Origin: Paraniabella hibiscisoli
GTDB lineage: Bacteria > Bacteroidota > Bacteroidia > Chitinophagales > Chitinophagaceae
Assembly (NCBI RefSeq): GCF_022512515.1
Contig: NZ_JAKWBK010000001.1
Coordinates: forward strand, 2,604,001-2,668,000
Reading direction: 5' to 3'
Length of the DNA stretch: 64,000 nucleotides
The notes beneath the pieces are model-generated. The model worked only from the letters and a program-made list of their open reading frames with translations. It was not told the DNA's origin and made no database searches. A program made the translations under genes and the position numbers. Positions 38,893-52,218 of this stretch are shown here, piece by piece; positions within the stretch are counted from its first letter, which is position 1; each line of letters begins with the position of its first letter.

Positions 38893-40094
38893 ATGAACAG
38901 GCATTTTCTTTTTTGGCTCTATTTACACTCCTTTCTTTTGTTGGCTTTGGACAGGGTTACCAGGTACAGTCTAAATACTTCGTTTATCTTCAAACAGAAC
39001 CTGCGCAGCCATTCTATATTAAGATTAACGGGCAGCAAATAACAGCCAATGCTTCCGGTTATTTAATTCTTCCCCAGTTAAAAGACGGCAATTATAAATT
39101 AACGGTGGGATTTCCTGATAGTAAGACCGCCGAGCAACGTTTCGATTTTAAAATTGATTCAAAAGATAAGGGCTACCTGATAAAAGATTACGGAAATGAT
39201 GGCTGGGGCCTGTTTGATCTGCAAACCATGGCGGTTCAAAAGGCTTTGAAGGTTGGAGAAGAAGTGGTGACTGCAAAAGTAACGCCTCCTGCACCGAAGC
39301 CCGAACCTAAAAAAGAGACTGTTCCCGCAGACGGCGTGTCAGACTTTACAAAAGTATTATCGCAGGCCGCCAATGATCCGAGTTTGCTGGAAAAGCCTAA
39401 ACAGCAACCGGTGGAAGAAAAACCTGTAGTGGTGACACCGCCTCCGACAGCAATTAACCAACCAGCGGAAAATAAACAACCGGCTACTGTACAGGAGCGC
39501 CCTGTTGTAAGAGTGCCGGATAATAGCGCCGCAGCAGAACCTGTTCAAACGAAAACTTCTAAAGGTGTTACTGTAGTTTATGACGATAGAAACGAATCGG
39601 GACAGGTAGATCCTATTACCATTTTTATTCCTGAGCCAAAAGCCAGCGGACCCAAAGAACCCGCCCCTGCACCGGTGGAACGCGAGAAGAAAGAAACGGT
39701 AACCGTTAAAGAAAATAATCAGTCTGGTTTTAAAGTAGAAGAAAAGGCGGCTATTTCCCAACCGGCTGCTGCTGAAAATGCAAGTGCTAAATCCAGTAAT
39801 GCTGCTTGTAAGTCGATCGCAACAGAAGATGATTTCTTGAAATTGCGCCGGGCAATGGCTACAGAAAGTAATGATGATAGTATGATTGCACAGGCCTCAA
39901 AGGCTTTTAAGGCTAAATGTTATACTACTGCTCATATCAAATATTTGAGCAGCATGTTTCTGTCCAATGCAGGCAAGTACAATTTTTATGCAGCGGCTTA
40001 TCCTTTTATTGCAGACAGAGAGCATTTTGCTTCTCTCGCATCTGAAATTAAAGACGCAGCCTACCGCGATAAATTCAATGCATTGGTTCAGTAG
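38893..40094 (+). CDS. DUF4476-domain exported protein (frame broken near 38905)
   Basis: A protein of about 400 residues. With one T restored at about 38905 the ATG at 38893 reads MNRHFSFLALFTLLSFVGFG, a clean signal peptide; as given, the frame starts only by ignoring it. In order: a carboxypeptidase-regulatory-like sandwich (YFVYLQTEPAQPFYIKINGQ), a long P/E/K-rich disordered linker (about residues 130-300), and a C-terminal DUF4476 helical domain (DDFLKLRRAMATESNDDSMI; AHIKYLSSMFL). DUF4476 proteins are exported and of unknown function. Most likely monocistronic or with truA. Confidence 0.8.
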
Positions 40095-40133
40095 TTATTG
40101 ATCATCTTCTATCATTTCAAATCGTCATTAACA

Positions 40134-40859
40134 TTGCGTTATTTCCTGGAAGTAGCTTACAAGGGCACAAGGTATAGGGGATTTCAGATCCAGAAAAATG
40201 CGCTAACCATACAGGGAGAAATAGAGAAGGCTTTCAAAGTACTTTTTAAACAGCCTGTAGAACTTACAGGATCATCCAGAACCGATGCCGGAGTTCATGC
40301 CCGGCAAAACTTTTTCCATTTCGATTGGCCCGAAACATTTGAACAAAAATGGATCTATAACCTTAATGCTATCCTCCCCTCAGACATTGCTATCAATACA
40401 GTTACTGAAAAAAGTGATGAGGCGCATTGCCGCTTTGATGCATTGAGCCGGGTTTATCACTATCATGTTTACCAATATAAAAATCCTTTTATAACTGACA
40501 GCGCTTATTTTTATCCCTACTCGCTGAATATTGCCTTGTTGAATAGTGCAGCAGCATTAATAAAAGACTATACAGATTTTACATCCTTCTCCAAGAAGAA
40601 TACCCAGGTAAAAACATTTAATTGTACCATACTCCAGAGTGAATGGATTATGAAAGATGATCAGCTGGTTTATGTAGTATCTGCAAATCGGTTTCTCCGC
40701 GGCATGGTTCGCGCGCTTACCGCCACCATGCTTAAAGTAGGAAGGGGTATTATTTCTCTCGAAACATTCAGAGCTATCATCGAATCTAAAGATTGCAGCA
40801 ATACCTATTTTGATACACCTGCACATGGTTTAACCTTGATGCAGGTTAAGTATTCCTGA
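40134..40859 (+). CDS. truA: tRNA pseudouridine(38-40) synthase TruA
   Basis: TruA converts uridines 38-40 of the tRNA anticodon arm to pseudouridine. The family motifs are YFLEVAYKGTRYRGFQ, TIQGEIEKA, GSSRTDAGVHA (catalytic Asp) and FLRGMVRALTATMLKVGRG. The frame is open up to 40098. I take TTG 40134 as the start because the family begins just there (xRYFLEVAYKG). About 241 residues, the normal length. It follows the DUF4476 gene by 39 bases. Confidence 0.9.
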   Translation: MRYFLEVAYKGTRYRGFQIQKNALTIQGEIEKAFKVLFKQPVELTGSSRTDAGVHARQNFFHFDWPETFEQKWIYNLNAILPSDIAINTVTEKSDEAHCRFDALSRVYHYHVYQYKNPFITDSAYFYPYSLNIALLNSAAALIKDYTDFTSFSKKNTQVKTFNCTILQSEWIMKDDQLVYVVSANRFLRGMVRALTATMLKVGRGIISLETFRAIIESKDCSNTYFDTPAHGLTLMQVKYS

Positions 40860-40984
40860 TCCGTCAGCAGTTTTACTGCTTTGAGCAATCGTTAAAGGTT
40901 TGTGTGTGGTAAATTACATTGACGACTTCCTGAATCCAGGATGATTCTTCTTTTATTGATACAGTTTGTTCGGCTTATCAAACA

Positions 40985-41400
40985 GTGGCAGGGCATTATA
41001 TGGCAGGCTTTACCAAAGCAACGTATACTTTGGTTACGGCTAACCGAAGGAGTGTAACGCCTGCAGCAATGGATAGCCTTCTTTGGGATTCCAATCTGGA
41101 CAACTTCATTGATATTAATATTAAAGGTCCCGGCCCGGTTGGAGAAAACTATAATGTAACCACAACCAACAGGCGGGTTAGTGCCGATCCTGTAATCAAT
41201 ACCGGTATCGTTATTGGCTGGGGATCCTGGAATCTTGCGAGTGGTGCGGTTGAGAACCAGGCTTTCGGCTAGTGTTAGTTAAATGCTATACTACAACAGG
41301 ATCGGGTAGGGGCACTGTTAATATCAATGTTGTAGTACCGGCTGAAAACCAACGGGCACGGTTTAATCCGGTATCGATGTTTGGGTATCCAAGTCCGTAA
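40985..41400 (+). CDS. Unidentified short protein, frame broken near 41273
   Basis: About 138 residues if the GTG at 40985 is used and one base is restored near 41273 (F-G-x-V-L-V-K-C-Y). The sequence is coherent (TYTLVTANRRSVTPAA, NFIDINIKGPGPVGENY, GTVNINVVVPAENQ) and ends FGYPSP. The open frame continues upstream of the GTG to about 40932 (SSFIDTVCSAYQTV) without a start codon, so the N-terminus is unclear. I do not recognise a family. It may be a real small gene or the remnant of a larger one. Confidence 0.4.
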
Positions 41401-41652
41401 AACGATATATACCATAGTATATAAGGGCTGAACTATATAAGGGTAGCCCTTTGTTAGTGAAGTTGTGTAGTTATTAATTACTATCTGAGGTTGATGGTGA
41501 GCACCTAGCATCGAGCATCGAGTATTCAGCATCCTTTTATATAACTAGTTGATAATTAGCGTTTAGCGACATGTAATTTACGCACGATGGCTTGCGGTTC
41601 CTGTTTTATTATGGTTATTTGGATATTTTTTAAAATAAAAGTGGCAAAAAGT

Positions 41653-41682
41653 TTTGTGGTGTTGTAAAGAGTTCTATATTTG
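41653..41682 (+). promoter_or_regulatory. rRNA operon promoter P1
   Basis: TTTG at 41653-41656 (-33) and TATATTTG at 41675-41682 (-7), 18 bases apart, followed by CAACCCG. A GTTCTTA element follows at 41705. Confidence 0.75.
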
Positions 41683-41765
41683 CAACCCGTTAGCGAATAG
41701 CGTAGTTCTTAAAGTGTTGTAAATGTTTGGTAATGAGTTGTTTGAGAAGATTTATCAAAAATAAA

Positions 41766-41797
41766 TTTGGTGAGTTAAAATAAAGCTTTTACATTTG
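41766..41797 (+). promoter_or_regulatory. rRNA operon promoter P2
   Basis: TTTG at 41766-41769 and TACATTTG at 41790-41797, 20 bases apart, followed by CATCCCG. A GTTCTTA element follows at 41829. Confidence 0.75.
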
Positions 41798-41951
41798 CAT
41801 CCCGTTTGAGAGTTAAAGACGGAAAGAAGTTCTTAGAAAAGCCCTTAGGGTACTGAATAACAAATTAATAATGAATGACTTATTTTAAGCATTCCGCTTA
41901 TTTCCCACCTTGTAGTTGTAGCTACGGTCTTCGAAAAAAGATTAAAAAAAG

Positions 41952-41984
41952 TTGGTTAAGTTTTGAAAGTTTTCCTTATCTTTG
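41952..41984 (+). promoter_or_regulatory. rRNA operon promoter P3
   Basis: TTG at 41952-41954 and TATCTTTG at 41977-41984, 22 bases apart, followed by CCGTCCG. A GTTCTTA element follows at 42010. Confidence 0.7.
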
Positions 41985-42083
41985 CCGTCCGAAAATAATT
42001 GATCGGGTAGTTCTTAGAGAGGTTTTTGAGTGAGTTTTTGAGATTGGTTCTTGGAAATAAATTTGAAAAAAGTTTCGAAAAAA

Positions 42084-42115
42084 TTTGGCAGATTAAAGTT
42101 GAAACACTAGCTTTG
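42084..42115 (+). promoter_or_regulatory. rRNA operon promoter P4
   Basis: TTTG at 42084-42087 and TAGCTTTG at 42108-42115, 20 bases apart, followed by CAATCCC. GTTCTTC follows at 42154. This is the promoter nearest to 16S. Confidence 0.7.
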
Positions 42116-42268
42116 CAATCCCAATTAAAAACAACGGTTACGAAAGTTGTTTAGTTCTTCAGAAAGTTACAGAAAAGATGATAGGAGCGTTAGAGGCGCT
42201 TGAGTGGTAAAGCCCGCAGATGTAGATGGATCGGGATAGTATTTTACGCTCTGAAAGTTTAGAAATTA

Positions 42269-42397
42269 GTTCTTTAGATATTTGATAATGACATTTGGTC
42301 TGATGGTTCATAACCATAATTATCGCTTTAATCATTAGCATATTAGCACATCAGCGAATTAGCTAATTGGTTGTAAGTTCTTTGAAAGTTTGGAAAC
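42269..42397 (+). promoter_or_regulatory. 16S leader module with two boxA-like elements
   Basis: It contains GTTCTTTAGATA at 42269-42280 and GTTCTTTGAAAG at 42377-42388, both close to the bacterial boxA antitermination signal (consensus near GCTCTTTAACA). Between them is a stretch rich in ATTAGC/ATCAGC words. The same arrangement recurs before 23S at 44528-44665 and in part before tRNA-Ile at 44143. Confidence 0.6.
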
Positions 42398-42524
42398 AAT
42401 AGCACAATCAACTACTCTTAATTGAGTAACACGAAAGGTAAGTCAAAAAGCAAATAACATTCGATTTTTGACACGTTAATTTTTCTTCTTGAGAATTTTT
42501 AATAGTCAGCAATCAAACTCATTT

Positions 42525-44048
<1,524 letters not shown>

Positions 44049-44256
44049 TTAGAGCAAGCACTTACCGTGCTGTTGTTTCCTTTTCTTTCAATATTATTGA
44101 AGTCTATAGTCAATGGTCGATGGACCATGGTCTGCAGCAAAAGTTCTTTACATAAGACCTGATGGCCAAATTTGAGTACGGCAATCTAAAGCCAGCTGAT
44201 AATTATCATTTATCATTAGCATATTAGCTAATTATCAAATTGGCCCATTAGCAAAC

Positions 44257-44331
44257 AGATCCGTAGCTCAGCCTGGTTAGAGCACTACACTGATAATGTA
44301 GGGGTCACCAGTTCAAATCTGGTCGGGTCTA
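44257..44331 (+). tRNA. tRNA-Ile (GAT)
   Basis: Acceptor AGATCCG pairs with CGGGTCT (one T-G wobble). The anticodon loop CTGATAA carries GAT, and the T arm has TTCAAAT. Typical of the 16S-23S spacer. CCA is not encoded. It is preceded at 44143 by another GTTCTTTACATA box. Confidence 0.95.
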
Positions 44332-44418
44332 CAAACTGGTAATTAGTTGGCTGGTTGACTGGTTGATAAGTTATTTGCTTGTTAACTGATTAACTAATAA
44401 ACTAATCAACCTTAACCT

Positions 44419-44491
44419 GGGGGTTAGCTCAGTTGGCTAGAGCATCTGCCTTGCACGCAGAGGGTCATCGGTTCGACTCCGATATCCTCCA
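44419..44491 (+). tRNA. tRNA-Ala (TGC), acceptor stem one base short
   Basis: Anticodon loop CTTGCAC with TGC; T arm GGTTCGACTCC; 3' side ATCCTCC plus discriminator A. The 5' side reads GGGGGTTAGCTC, only eight bases before the D stem where nine are needed. Pairing with the 3' side predicts GGGGGATTAGCTC, so an A is missing at about 44424. This is almost surely a sequencing deletion, since the spacer tRNA is otherwise standard. Confidence 0.92.
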
Positions 44492-44527
44492 CAAAGTAGA
44501 AGGTAAGGCGTTACGCCTCACAGAATA

Positions 44528-44665
44528 GTTCTTTATATAAGATGATAGTGACTTAAAAATAGTTTTAAGGTCTGATGGTTCGCAACCATATTATCAACTA
44601 GATCATTAGCAAATTAGCACATCAGCAAATTAGCTAATTGATAGAAGTTCTTTGACATATTGGAA
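44528..44665 (+). promoter_or_regulatory. 23S leader module repeating the 16S leader
   Basis: GTTCTTTATATA at 44528-44539 and GTTCTTTGACAT at 44647-44658 are boxA-like. The intervening sequence repeats the 16S leader closely, with shared words GGTCTGATGGTTC, ACCATA, ATCATTAGCA and TTAGCACATCAGC. Together they suggest a boxA-based antitermination site reused ahead of each large rRNA. Confidence 0.6.
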
Positions 44666-44692
44666 AAAATATTGTTAGGAGAGTACCTAACA
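44655..44692 (+). repeat. 5' arm of the 23S processing stalk
   Basis: ACATATTGGAAAAA and GAGTACCTAACA in this arm are matched by the reverse complement of 47636-47674 beyond the 23S gene. The pair would form a long RNA stem for RNase III cleavage of the precursor. Confidence 0.75.
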
Positions 44693-44833
44693 TAGTTTAT
44701 CGATCATTTTTTTGAAATATCACCAATTTATTGGTTGGTCTGAAGAAATGTGGTCGGGTAACAACTACAACAAACTAAATAAAAAGTCCAGTAGAGATAC
44801 TGGCCTCATATTAATTAAGTTTTATAAACTTTT

Positions 44834-47629
<2,796 letters not shown>

Positions 47630-47635
47630 TTATTT

Positions 47636-47674
47636 TGTTAGGTACTCTTCTAATTTTTTCTTTTTCCAATATGT
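47636..47674 (+). repeat. 3' arm of the 23S processing stalk
   Basis: Contains TGTTAGGTACTC and TTTTTCCAATATGT, the reverse complement of the arm at 44655-44692, with a less paired middle. Confidence 0.75.
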
Positions 47675-47765
47675 TATCTTATTGTTGGTTGACTGGTTTA
47701 CTGGTTTATTAGTTGATATGGATTGGTTCCTGTTCAACAAGTAAACAAATCAACCAATTACCTTT

Positions 47766-47878
47766 TTATGGTGGTTATACCAAGGGTGTTCACCTCTTCC
47801 CATACCGAACAGAGAAGTTAAGCCCCTTAAGGCCGATGGTACTGCACAACAATGCGGGAGAGTAGGTAGCTGCCATTC
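47766..47878 (+). rRNA. rrf: 5S ribosomal RNA
   Basis: About 113 bases. ATGGTGGTTA pairs with TAGCTGCCAT to close the molecule. Inside are CCATACCGAACAGAGAAGTTAA and GCCGATGGTACTGC, the conserved 5S landmarks. It is followed at once by a strong terminator. Confidence 0.95.
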
Positions 47879-47885
47879 TTTTTAG

Positions 47886-47915
47886 AAAGCCTCACAGTTT
47901 TGTGAGGCTTTTTTT
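47886..47915 (+). terminator. Terminator of the rRNA operon
   Basis: AAGCCTCACA and TGTGAGGCTT form a 10-bp stem with a 4-base loop, followed by seven T. Confidence 0.93.
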
Positions 47916-48098
47916 ATGCACAATACCAGCCTGTACTACCCACATCACCCAAACACCAATACGTAACCACTAGCTAGAACAGGCAACAAATAGAATTTGT
48001 GCTTGAGACCATCACCCCCTCAACTTTTCAACCTGATCCATTACTGGCATCCTTTTGTTATCAGCGAAATACATATCTATACAATGAGTTAAACAAGG

Positions 48099-48106
48099 TA
48101 TCTTTG
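48099..48106 (+). promoter_or_regulatory. -7 box of the DEAD-box helicase gene
   Basis: TATCTTTG matches TAnnTTTG and lies 25 bases before the TTG start at 48132. It is followed by CAGCTC. No clear -33 was chosen. Confidence 0.5.
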
Positions 48107-48131
48107 CAGCTCATTTTTAATCCAACAACAA

Positions 48132-49349
48132 TTGAAATTTACAGAATTTGGTTTTGATGAGCGTTTAATGGAAGGCATCGAGGCTTCTAATTATCAACAG
48201 GCTACACCTATACAGGAGCAAGCCATTCCTCATATTCTCAACGGAAAAAATATACTGGCTTTTGCACAAACAGGTACCGGTAAAACGGCTGCTTTTTTAT
48301 TGCCACTTATTAATAGGTTATTAACGGAAGAATCCAGTACTAATGGTATTAGTGCTATGATCATTGTACCAACCCGGGAACTGGCCATACAAATATCCCA
48401 ACACCTGGAAGGTCTATCTTATTTTACCAACCTGAGCTCCATTGCGGTATATGGGGGCGGTAACGGTAACGACTTTATCCAGGAAAAGAAGGCGATGACA
48501 ATGGGCGCTGACATAGTAGTGTGCACACCCGGTAAAATGATGGCCCATATAAAAATGGGTTATGTTAAACTGCAATCTTTGCGCTACCTCGTGTTAGATG
48601 AAGCCGATCGCATGCTGGATATGGGGTTTTACGAGGACATTATGTTTATCATAGGCAAGTTGCCCCAGGAGCGGCAAACAATGCTGTTTTCTGCAACCAT
48701 GCCTCCGAAAATAAAAGTACTGGCAAGGAATATATTGAAAGACCCTGTTGAGATCAGCATTGCGATGAGCAAACCGCCTGAAAAAATATTGCAGCAGGCT
48801 TACATGGTGTACGATGAGCAAAAAATACCTTTGATACAATACCTGCTCAAAGAAAAACAATATAAAGCAGTACTTATTTTTTGCGGAAGTAAGGTGAAGG
48901 TTAAAGAGCTGGCCCGGGATCTGCGACGAGTAGGGATCAAAGCAGGGGAAATACATAGCGACCTGGAACAGGATAGCAGGGAGGACGTGTTAATGCAATA
49001 TCGCAGTGGAAGATTGCCCGTGTTAGTAGCAACGGATATCCTGGGACGTGGGATCGATATAGATCACATCGACCTCATCATTAATTTTGATGTCCCGGGC
49101 GACGGAGAAGACTATGTACACCGCATTGGACGTACGGCAAGAGCAGAAGCAACTGGCAGTGCATTTACTTTTGTAAATCCTAAAGAACAACGAAAGTTCC
49201 AGGTGATAGAAAAATTGATTTCTAAAGAAGTTGATAAAATGACCATACCCGAACATCTTGGCCCTCAGCCTGCCTATAATCCTGCAACGCAAAATTCTTT
49301 TAAGAAGAGAAAGGGTTTTCACAGGAATACCGGCAACAGGCACAAGTAA
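48132..49349 (+). CDS. DEAD-box ATP-dependent RNA helicase (RhlE-like)
   Basis: A 405-residue RNA helicase. RecA domain 1 has the Q motif FGFDERLMEGI...QQATPIQEQAIP, motif I AQTGTGKT, Ia PTRELAIQ, motif II DEAD in VLDEADRMLD and motif III SAT. RecA domain 2 has VATDILGRGIDI and motif VI HRIGRTARA. The short basic tail (FKKRKGFHRNTGNRHK) is typical of RhlE-type proteins that act in ribosome assembly or cold adaptation. The start is TTG at 48132 (MKFTEFGFDE), since no ATG fits. It lies just after the rRNA operon. Confidence 0.93.
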   Translation: MKFTEFGFDERLMEGIEASNYQQATPIQEQAIPHILNGKNILAFAQTGTGKTAAFLLPLINRLLTEESSTNGISAMIIVPTRELAIQISQHLEGLSYFTNLSSIAVYGGGNGNDFIQEKKAMTMGADIVVCTPGKMMAHIKMGYVKLQSLRYLVLDEADRMLDMGFYEDIMFIIGKLPQERQTMLFSATMPPKIKVLARNILKDPVEISIAMSKPPEKILQQAYMVYDEQKIPLIQYLLKEKQYKAVLIFCGSKVKVKELARDLRRVGIKAGEIHSDLEQDSREDVLMQYRSGRLPVLVATDILGRGIDIDHIDLIINFDVPGDGEDYVHRIGRTARAEATGSAFTFVNPKEQRKFQVIEKLISKEVDKMTIPEHLGPQPAYNPATQNSFKKRKGFHRNTGNRHK

Positions 49350-49362
49350 AGTGGACCTTATT

Positions 49363-49986
49363 CTATATAAAGTTTAATTGAGATGCTTTGCGAACAAGCG
49401 AAGCAACATTTCGGCAGTCGAATTTGCTTAAGAGGTTCTTTCGATGGGTGTCAACTGTTGTAATACTGATGTAAAGCTTTTCTGCTATCTCATTATTGGT
49501 AAGCCCGTCTGCAATCAGTTCCAGAACTTCCTTTTCGCGACGGGTAAGGATAATGCTGATATCCGGGCTTTGCTGCAAGGCGTGGGACGCCTCAGCGCTA
49601 AAAAACAATTTTCCTTTAATCACAGTGTTGATGGCTTCCATAATTTCCGGACGGGTAGCATTCTTTAATATATAGCCCGAAGCCCCGTTATCCATCATCT
49701 TACTGATAAAACTATGCTGGTTAAAAGTGCTGAGCCCAATAATGAAGATGGACGGGTAAAGCGTTTTAACTTCTTTACAAAGATCAATACCTGTTTTGTC
49801 AGGCAAATTAATGTCCATTAAAATAACATCGGGTTGATTGCTTTTCAGGAAAGCCAGGCAGGAAGCCGCACTGGTAGCATGCCCCATCCAGCTAATATCT
49901 TTTTCGTGCATCAATAAAGATTGAATGCCCTCTATTATCATATAGTGATCATCAACTATAAAGAGATTGATCCGCATTTTTGCCAT
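49363..49986 (-). CDS. NarL/LuxR-type response regulator
   Basis: A 207-residue regulator. The receiver domain has FIVDDHYMIIEG and phospho-acceptor Asp in VILMDINLPD. The C-terminal LuxR-type helix-turn-helix is LTRREKEVLELIADGLTNNE, IAEKLYISITTVDTHRKNLL. It lies 19 bases downstream of the TPR histidine kinase on the same strand, its natural partner. The frame is intact. The target genes are unknown; the accessory exported cluster starting at 52219, divergent from this pair, is one candidate. Confidence 0.92.
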   Translation of the reverse strand: MAKMRINLFIVDDHYMIIEGIQSLLMHEKDISWMGHATSAASCLAFLKSNQPDVILMDINLPDKTGIDLCKEVKTLYPSIFIIGLSTFNQHSFISKMMDNGASGYILKNATRPEIMEAINTVIKGKLFFSAEASHALQQSPDISIILTRREKEVLELIADGLTNNEIAEKLYISITTVDTHRKNLLSKFDCRNVASLVRKASQLNFI

Positions 49987-50005
49987 TTATATTGTAACTC
50001 TGTTT

Positions 50006-51987
50006 TCAACTTAAAGGTAACTCAATCAAAACGGAAGTACCTTTGTTGTTCACTGACTGTATATCCAATTTACCATTTAAGAAGTTGATCCTGTTTTCAA
50101 TATTACTCCAGCCAATACCCGTACTTTTTTGAAGTAGGGTAATATCAAACCCTTTACCATCATCTTCTACAGTTACAGACAAGATAGAGCCAGCTACGCT
50201 TAACTGTACGATGGCAGTTTTCGCTGCGGCATGCTTAATGGTATTGTTGATCAGCTCCTGTACAATACGATAAATCGTAACAGAAACGGTTTGCTCCAGT
50301 TGAATATGGCTAAGCTCTATAGATTGATAAGAAACCGTCAAAGCGCCGCTTTGCGAAATATGCAGACAGAAATCTCTCAGGGCGGTGTCTAAACCAAATT
50401 TAACCAGAGCCTCGGGCATCATATTGTGAGCCACACGGCGCATTTCCTGTATCGAGCTGTCCAGCATATCAATGCTTCTGGTGAAAGCCTGTGCATTTTC
50501 AGGCGTCATAATCAGGTTCTCCTTCATAGTATTTAAAGAGTATTTGATGCCACTAAGCATACCTCCCAGTCCATCATGGAGATCTTTGGCCAGCCGTGTG
50601 CGTTCCTGAGCTTCTCCCTTCAATACGGCTTCTGTGGCGGTTAATTGTTGTTGGGTTTCCAACTCTGTAATGCGCTGCTGTTGCAGCTTCTGGCGATTTT
50701 TATAGTTTCGGTAGCCTAATGCCAGAATGGCTAAAAGAGCCGCAGCACCACCTATCAAAACATAGTTAAGCGTATTTTTTTGGCGAATAGATAATTCTTG
50801 TATTTTCTTTTCATCCTGTAATATCTGGATTTCGTTGTCTTTACCCTGCACTTTAAACCGGGTTTCCATCGCAGCAATATTCTCTTTCATTTCTTCAGAG
50901 GAAAGGCTGTCGGACAAGCTGATCTTTTTTAGCAGAAATTCATTAGCCTTTTCATAGTCTTTCTTTTTCGTATACCATTGCGCCAGATTATTATAAGCGC
51001 TTACCTCGGCAGTTCGGATCTTAAAAGCTACTGATTTAGCAAGTAAGGTATCCAGGTATGGTTTGGCCTCATTTAAGTTGCCTGATTCTGTGAGCGTGGC
51101 TGTAAGTGGATCAAGAATGGTGAGCTCATGTAGTTTGTTATCGTTTAGCAGGGCATAGCTATAGGCTTTCTTTAAATTACTGATTGCTTCATTATATCGC
51201 TTCTCTTGTTTATTGATGAGTCCCCTGTTCTGATAAAAAAGATATAGGTAGTATTATTATCAAGCCTCCTTACAATAGGTTCAATCTTATCCAGTGTTTT
51301 CGAGGCTTCTTTGAAATTCTCTGCATCAAGTAGTCTTGATACATAGCCTATGTTGCGGCGTGCAAAGCTCAACGAGTCTCCTGATTTTTCCGCAGCAGCA
51401 ATAGCTTTTCTATCGTATTCCATTGCTCGTTCGGGCAGCAATAAATGCGCATACATAATGGCAATATTTCCATAGATAGAAGGTAAAGCCTTGGGATCTG
51501 ATTTTTCAAAAATAGTGGCGGCCTTGGTGAGATGATCAACCGCTTGCTGATAATCTGCTAATTTAGCATAATCGCCTGCCACATTATTATGTAACCATGC
51601 TAAAGTGGTTATTGCAAATCTGGAAGTGTCTTTCTGTAAATACATAAAAGCCATATCGGCATATGCTTTGGCATTTTCTGCATCATCCCTGTCTGAATAA
51701 TAAATTTGTTTATAGTGATAGGCTGCCTGAAGTCCTTTACGGTATTGCTGCTCCTTGCTGATGCTGATTACTTCGTTCAGGTAAGGGAGCAACTGTGAGG
51801 TGTTCCCATTTAATGCAGCCCGCGCATAATCTGTTATAAGCCTTACGCGAACAGTATCTCTTTGCGGATGTTTATTAATTTCAGCCTTAATGCTATCAAG
51901 AATCTTTGTTTGCCCACTGCCCGTAAATCCACAACCTATTGCCGCAACAACTATAACAATCTTTTGGATAGTGGGCATCCATTGCAT
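50006..51987 (-). CDS. TPR sensor histidine kinase (frame broken near 51236)
   Basis: A protein of about 660 residues. It has an N-terminal signal or anchor (VIVVAAIGCGFTG), a periplasmic array of about seven TPR-like repeats (residues 40-370; AWLHNNVAGDYAKLADYQQA, YGNIAIMYAHLLLPERAMEY), one membrane helix (YVLIGGAAALLAILALGY), a coiled coil, the HisKA_3 box ERTRLAKDLHDGLGGML and a C-terminal ATPase with NNTIKHA and DDGKGFD. The frame breaks at about 51236 (T run on the coding strand one short); repair gives YIFFYQNRGLINKQEKRYNEA, continuing the TPR. It forms an operon with the NarL regulator. The input signal is unknown. Confidence 0.88.
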
Positions 51988-52218
51988 ATTTCTGTTTTTA
52001 CAAATAAACTAATTGAATTGAGTAAAATTACTCCCCTTTTTACAGGATTTTATAAGCCTCATTATAGAATTATCAAAAATAGTCAGCAGGGTAGCTTTAT
52101 TGCATCACCTGAATGAGTGATGCGCTTCATCCAGATATCCTGTTTTTACAGGATAAGCTAAGGCATTGTCCCCTGCTATTTTTACAGCGTTAAATCACCT
52201 ATTCTAAAAAATATTTCC

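Noticed and set aside
42301..42375. Possible CRISPR-like array from repeated TTAGC words
   Set aside because: The units are short, imperfect and without unique spacers of constant length; no cas genes are nearby. They belong to rRNA leaders.
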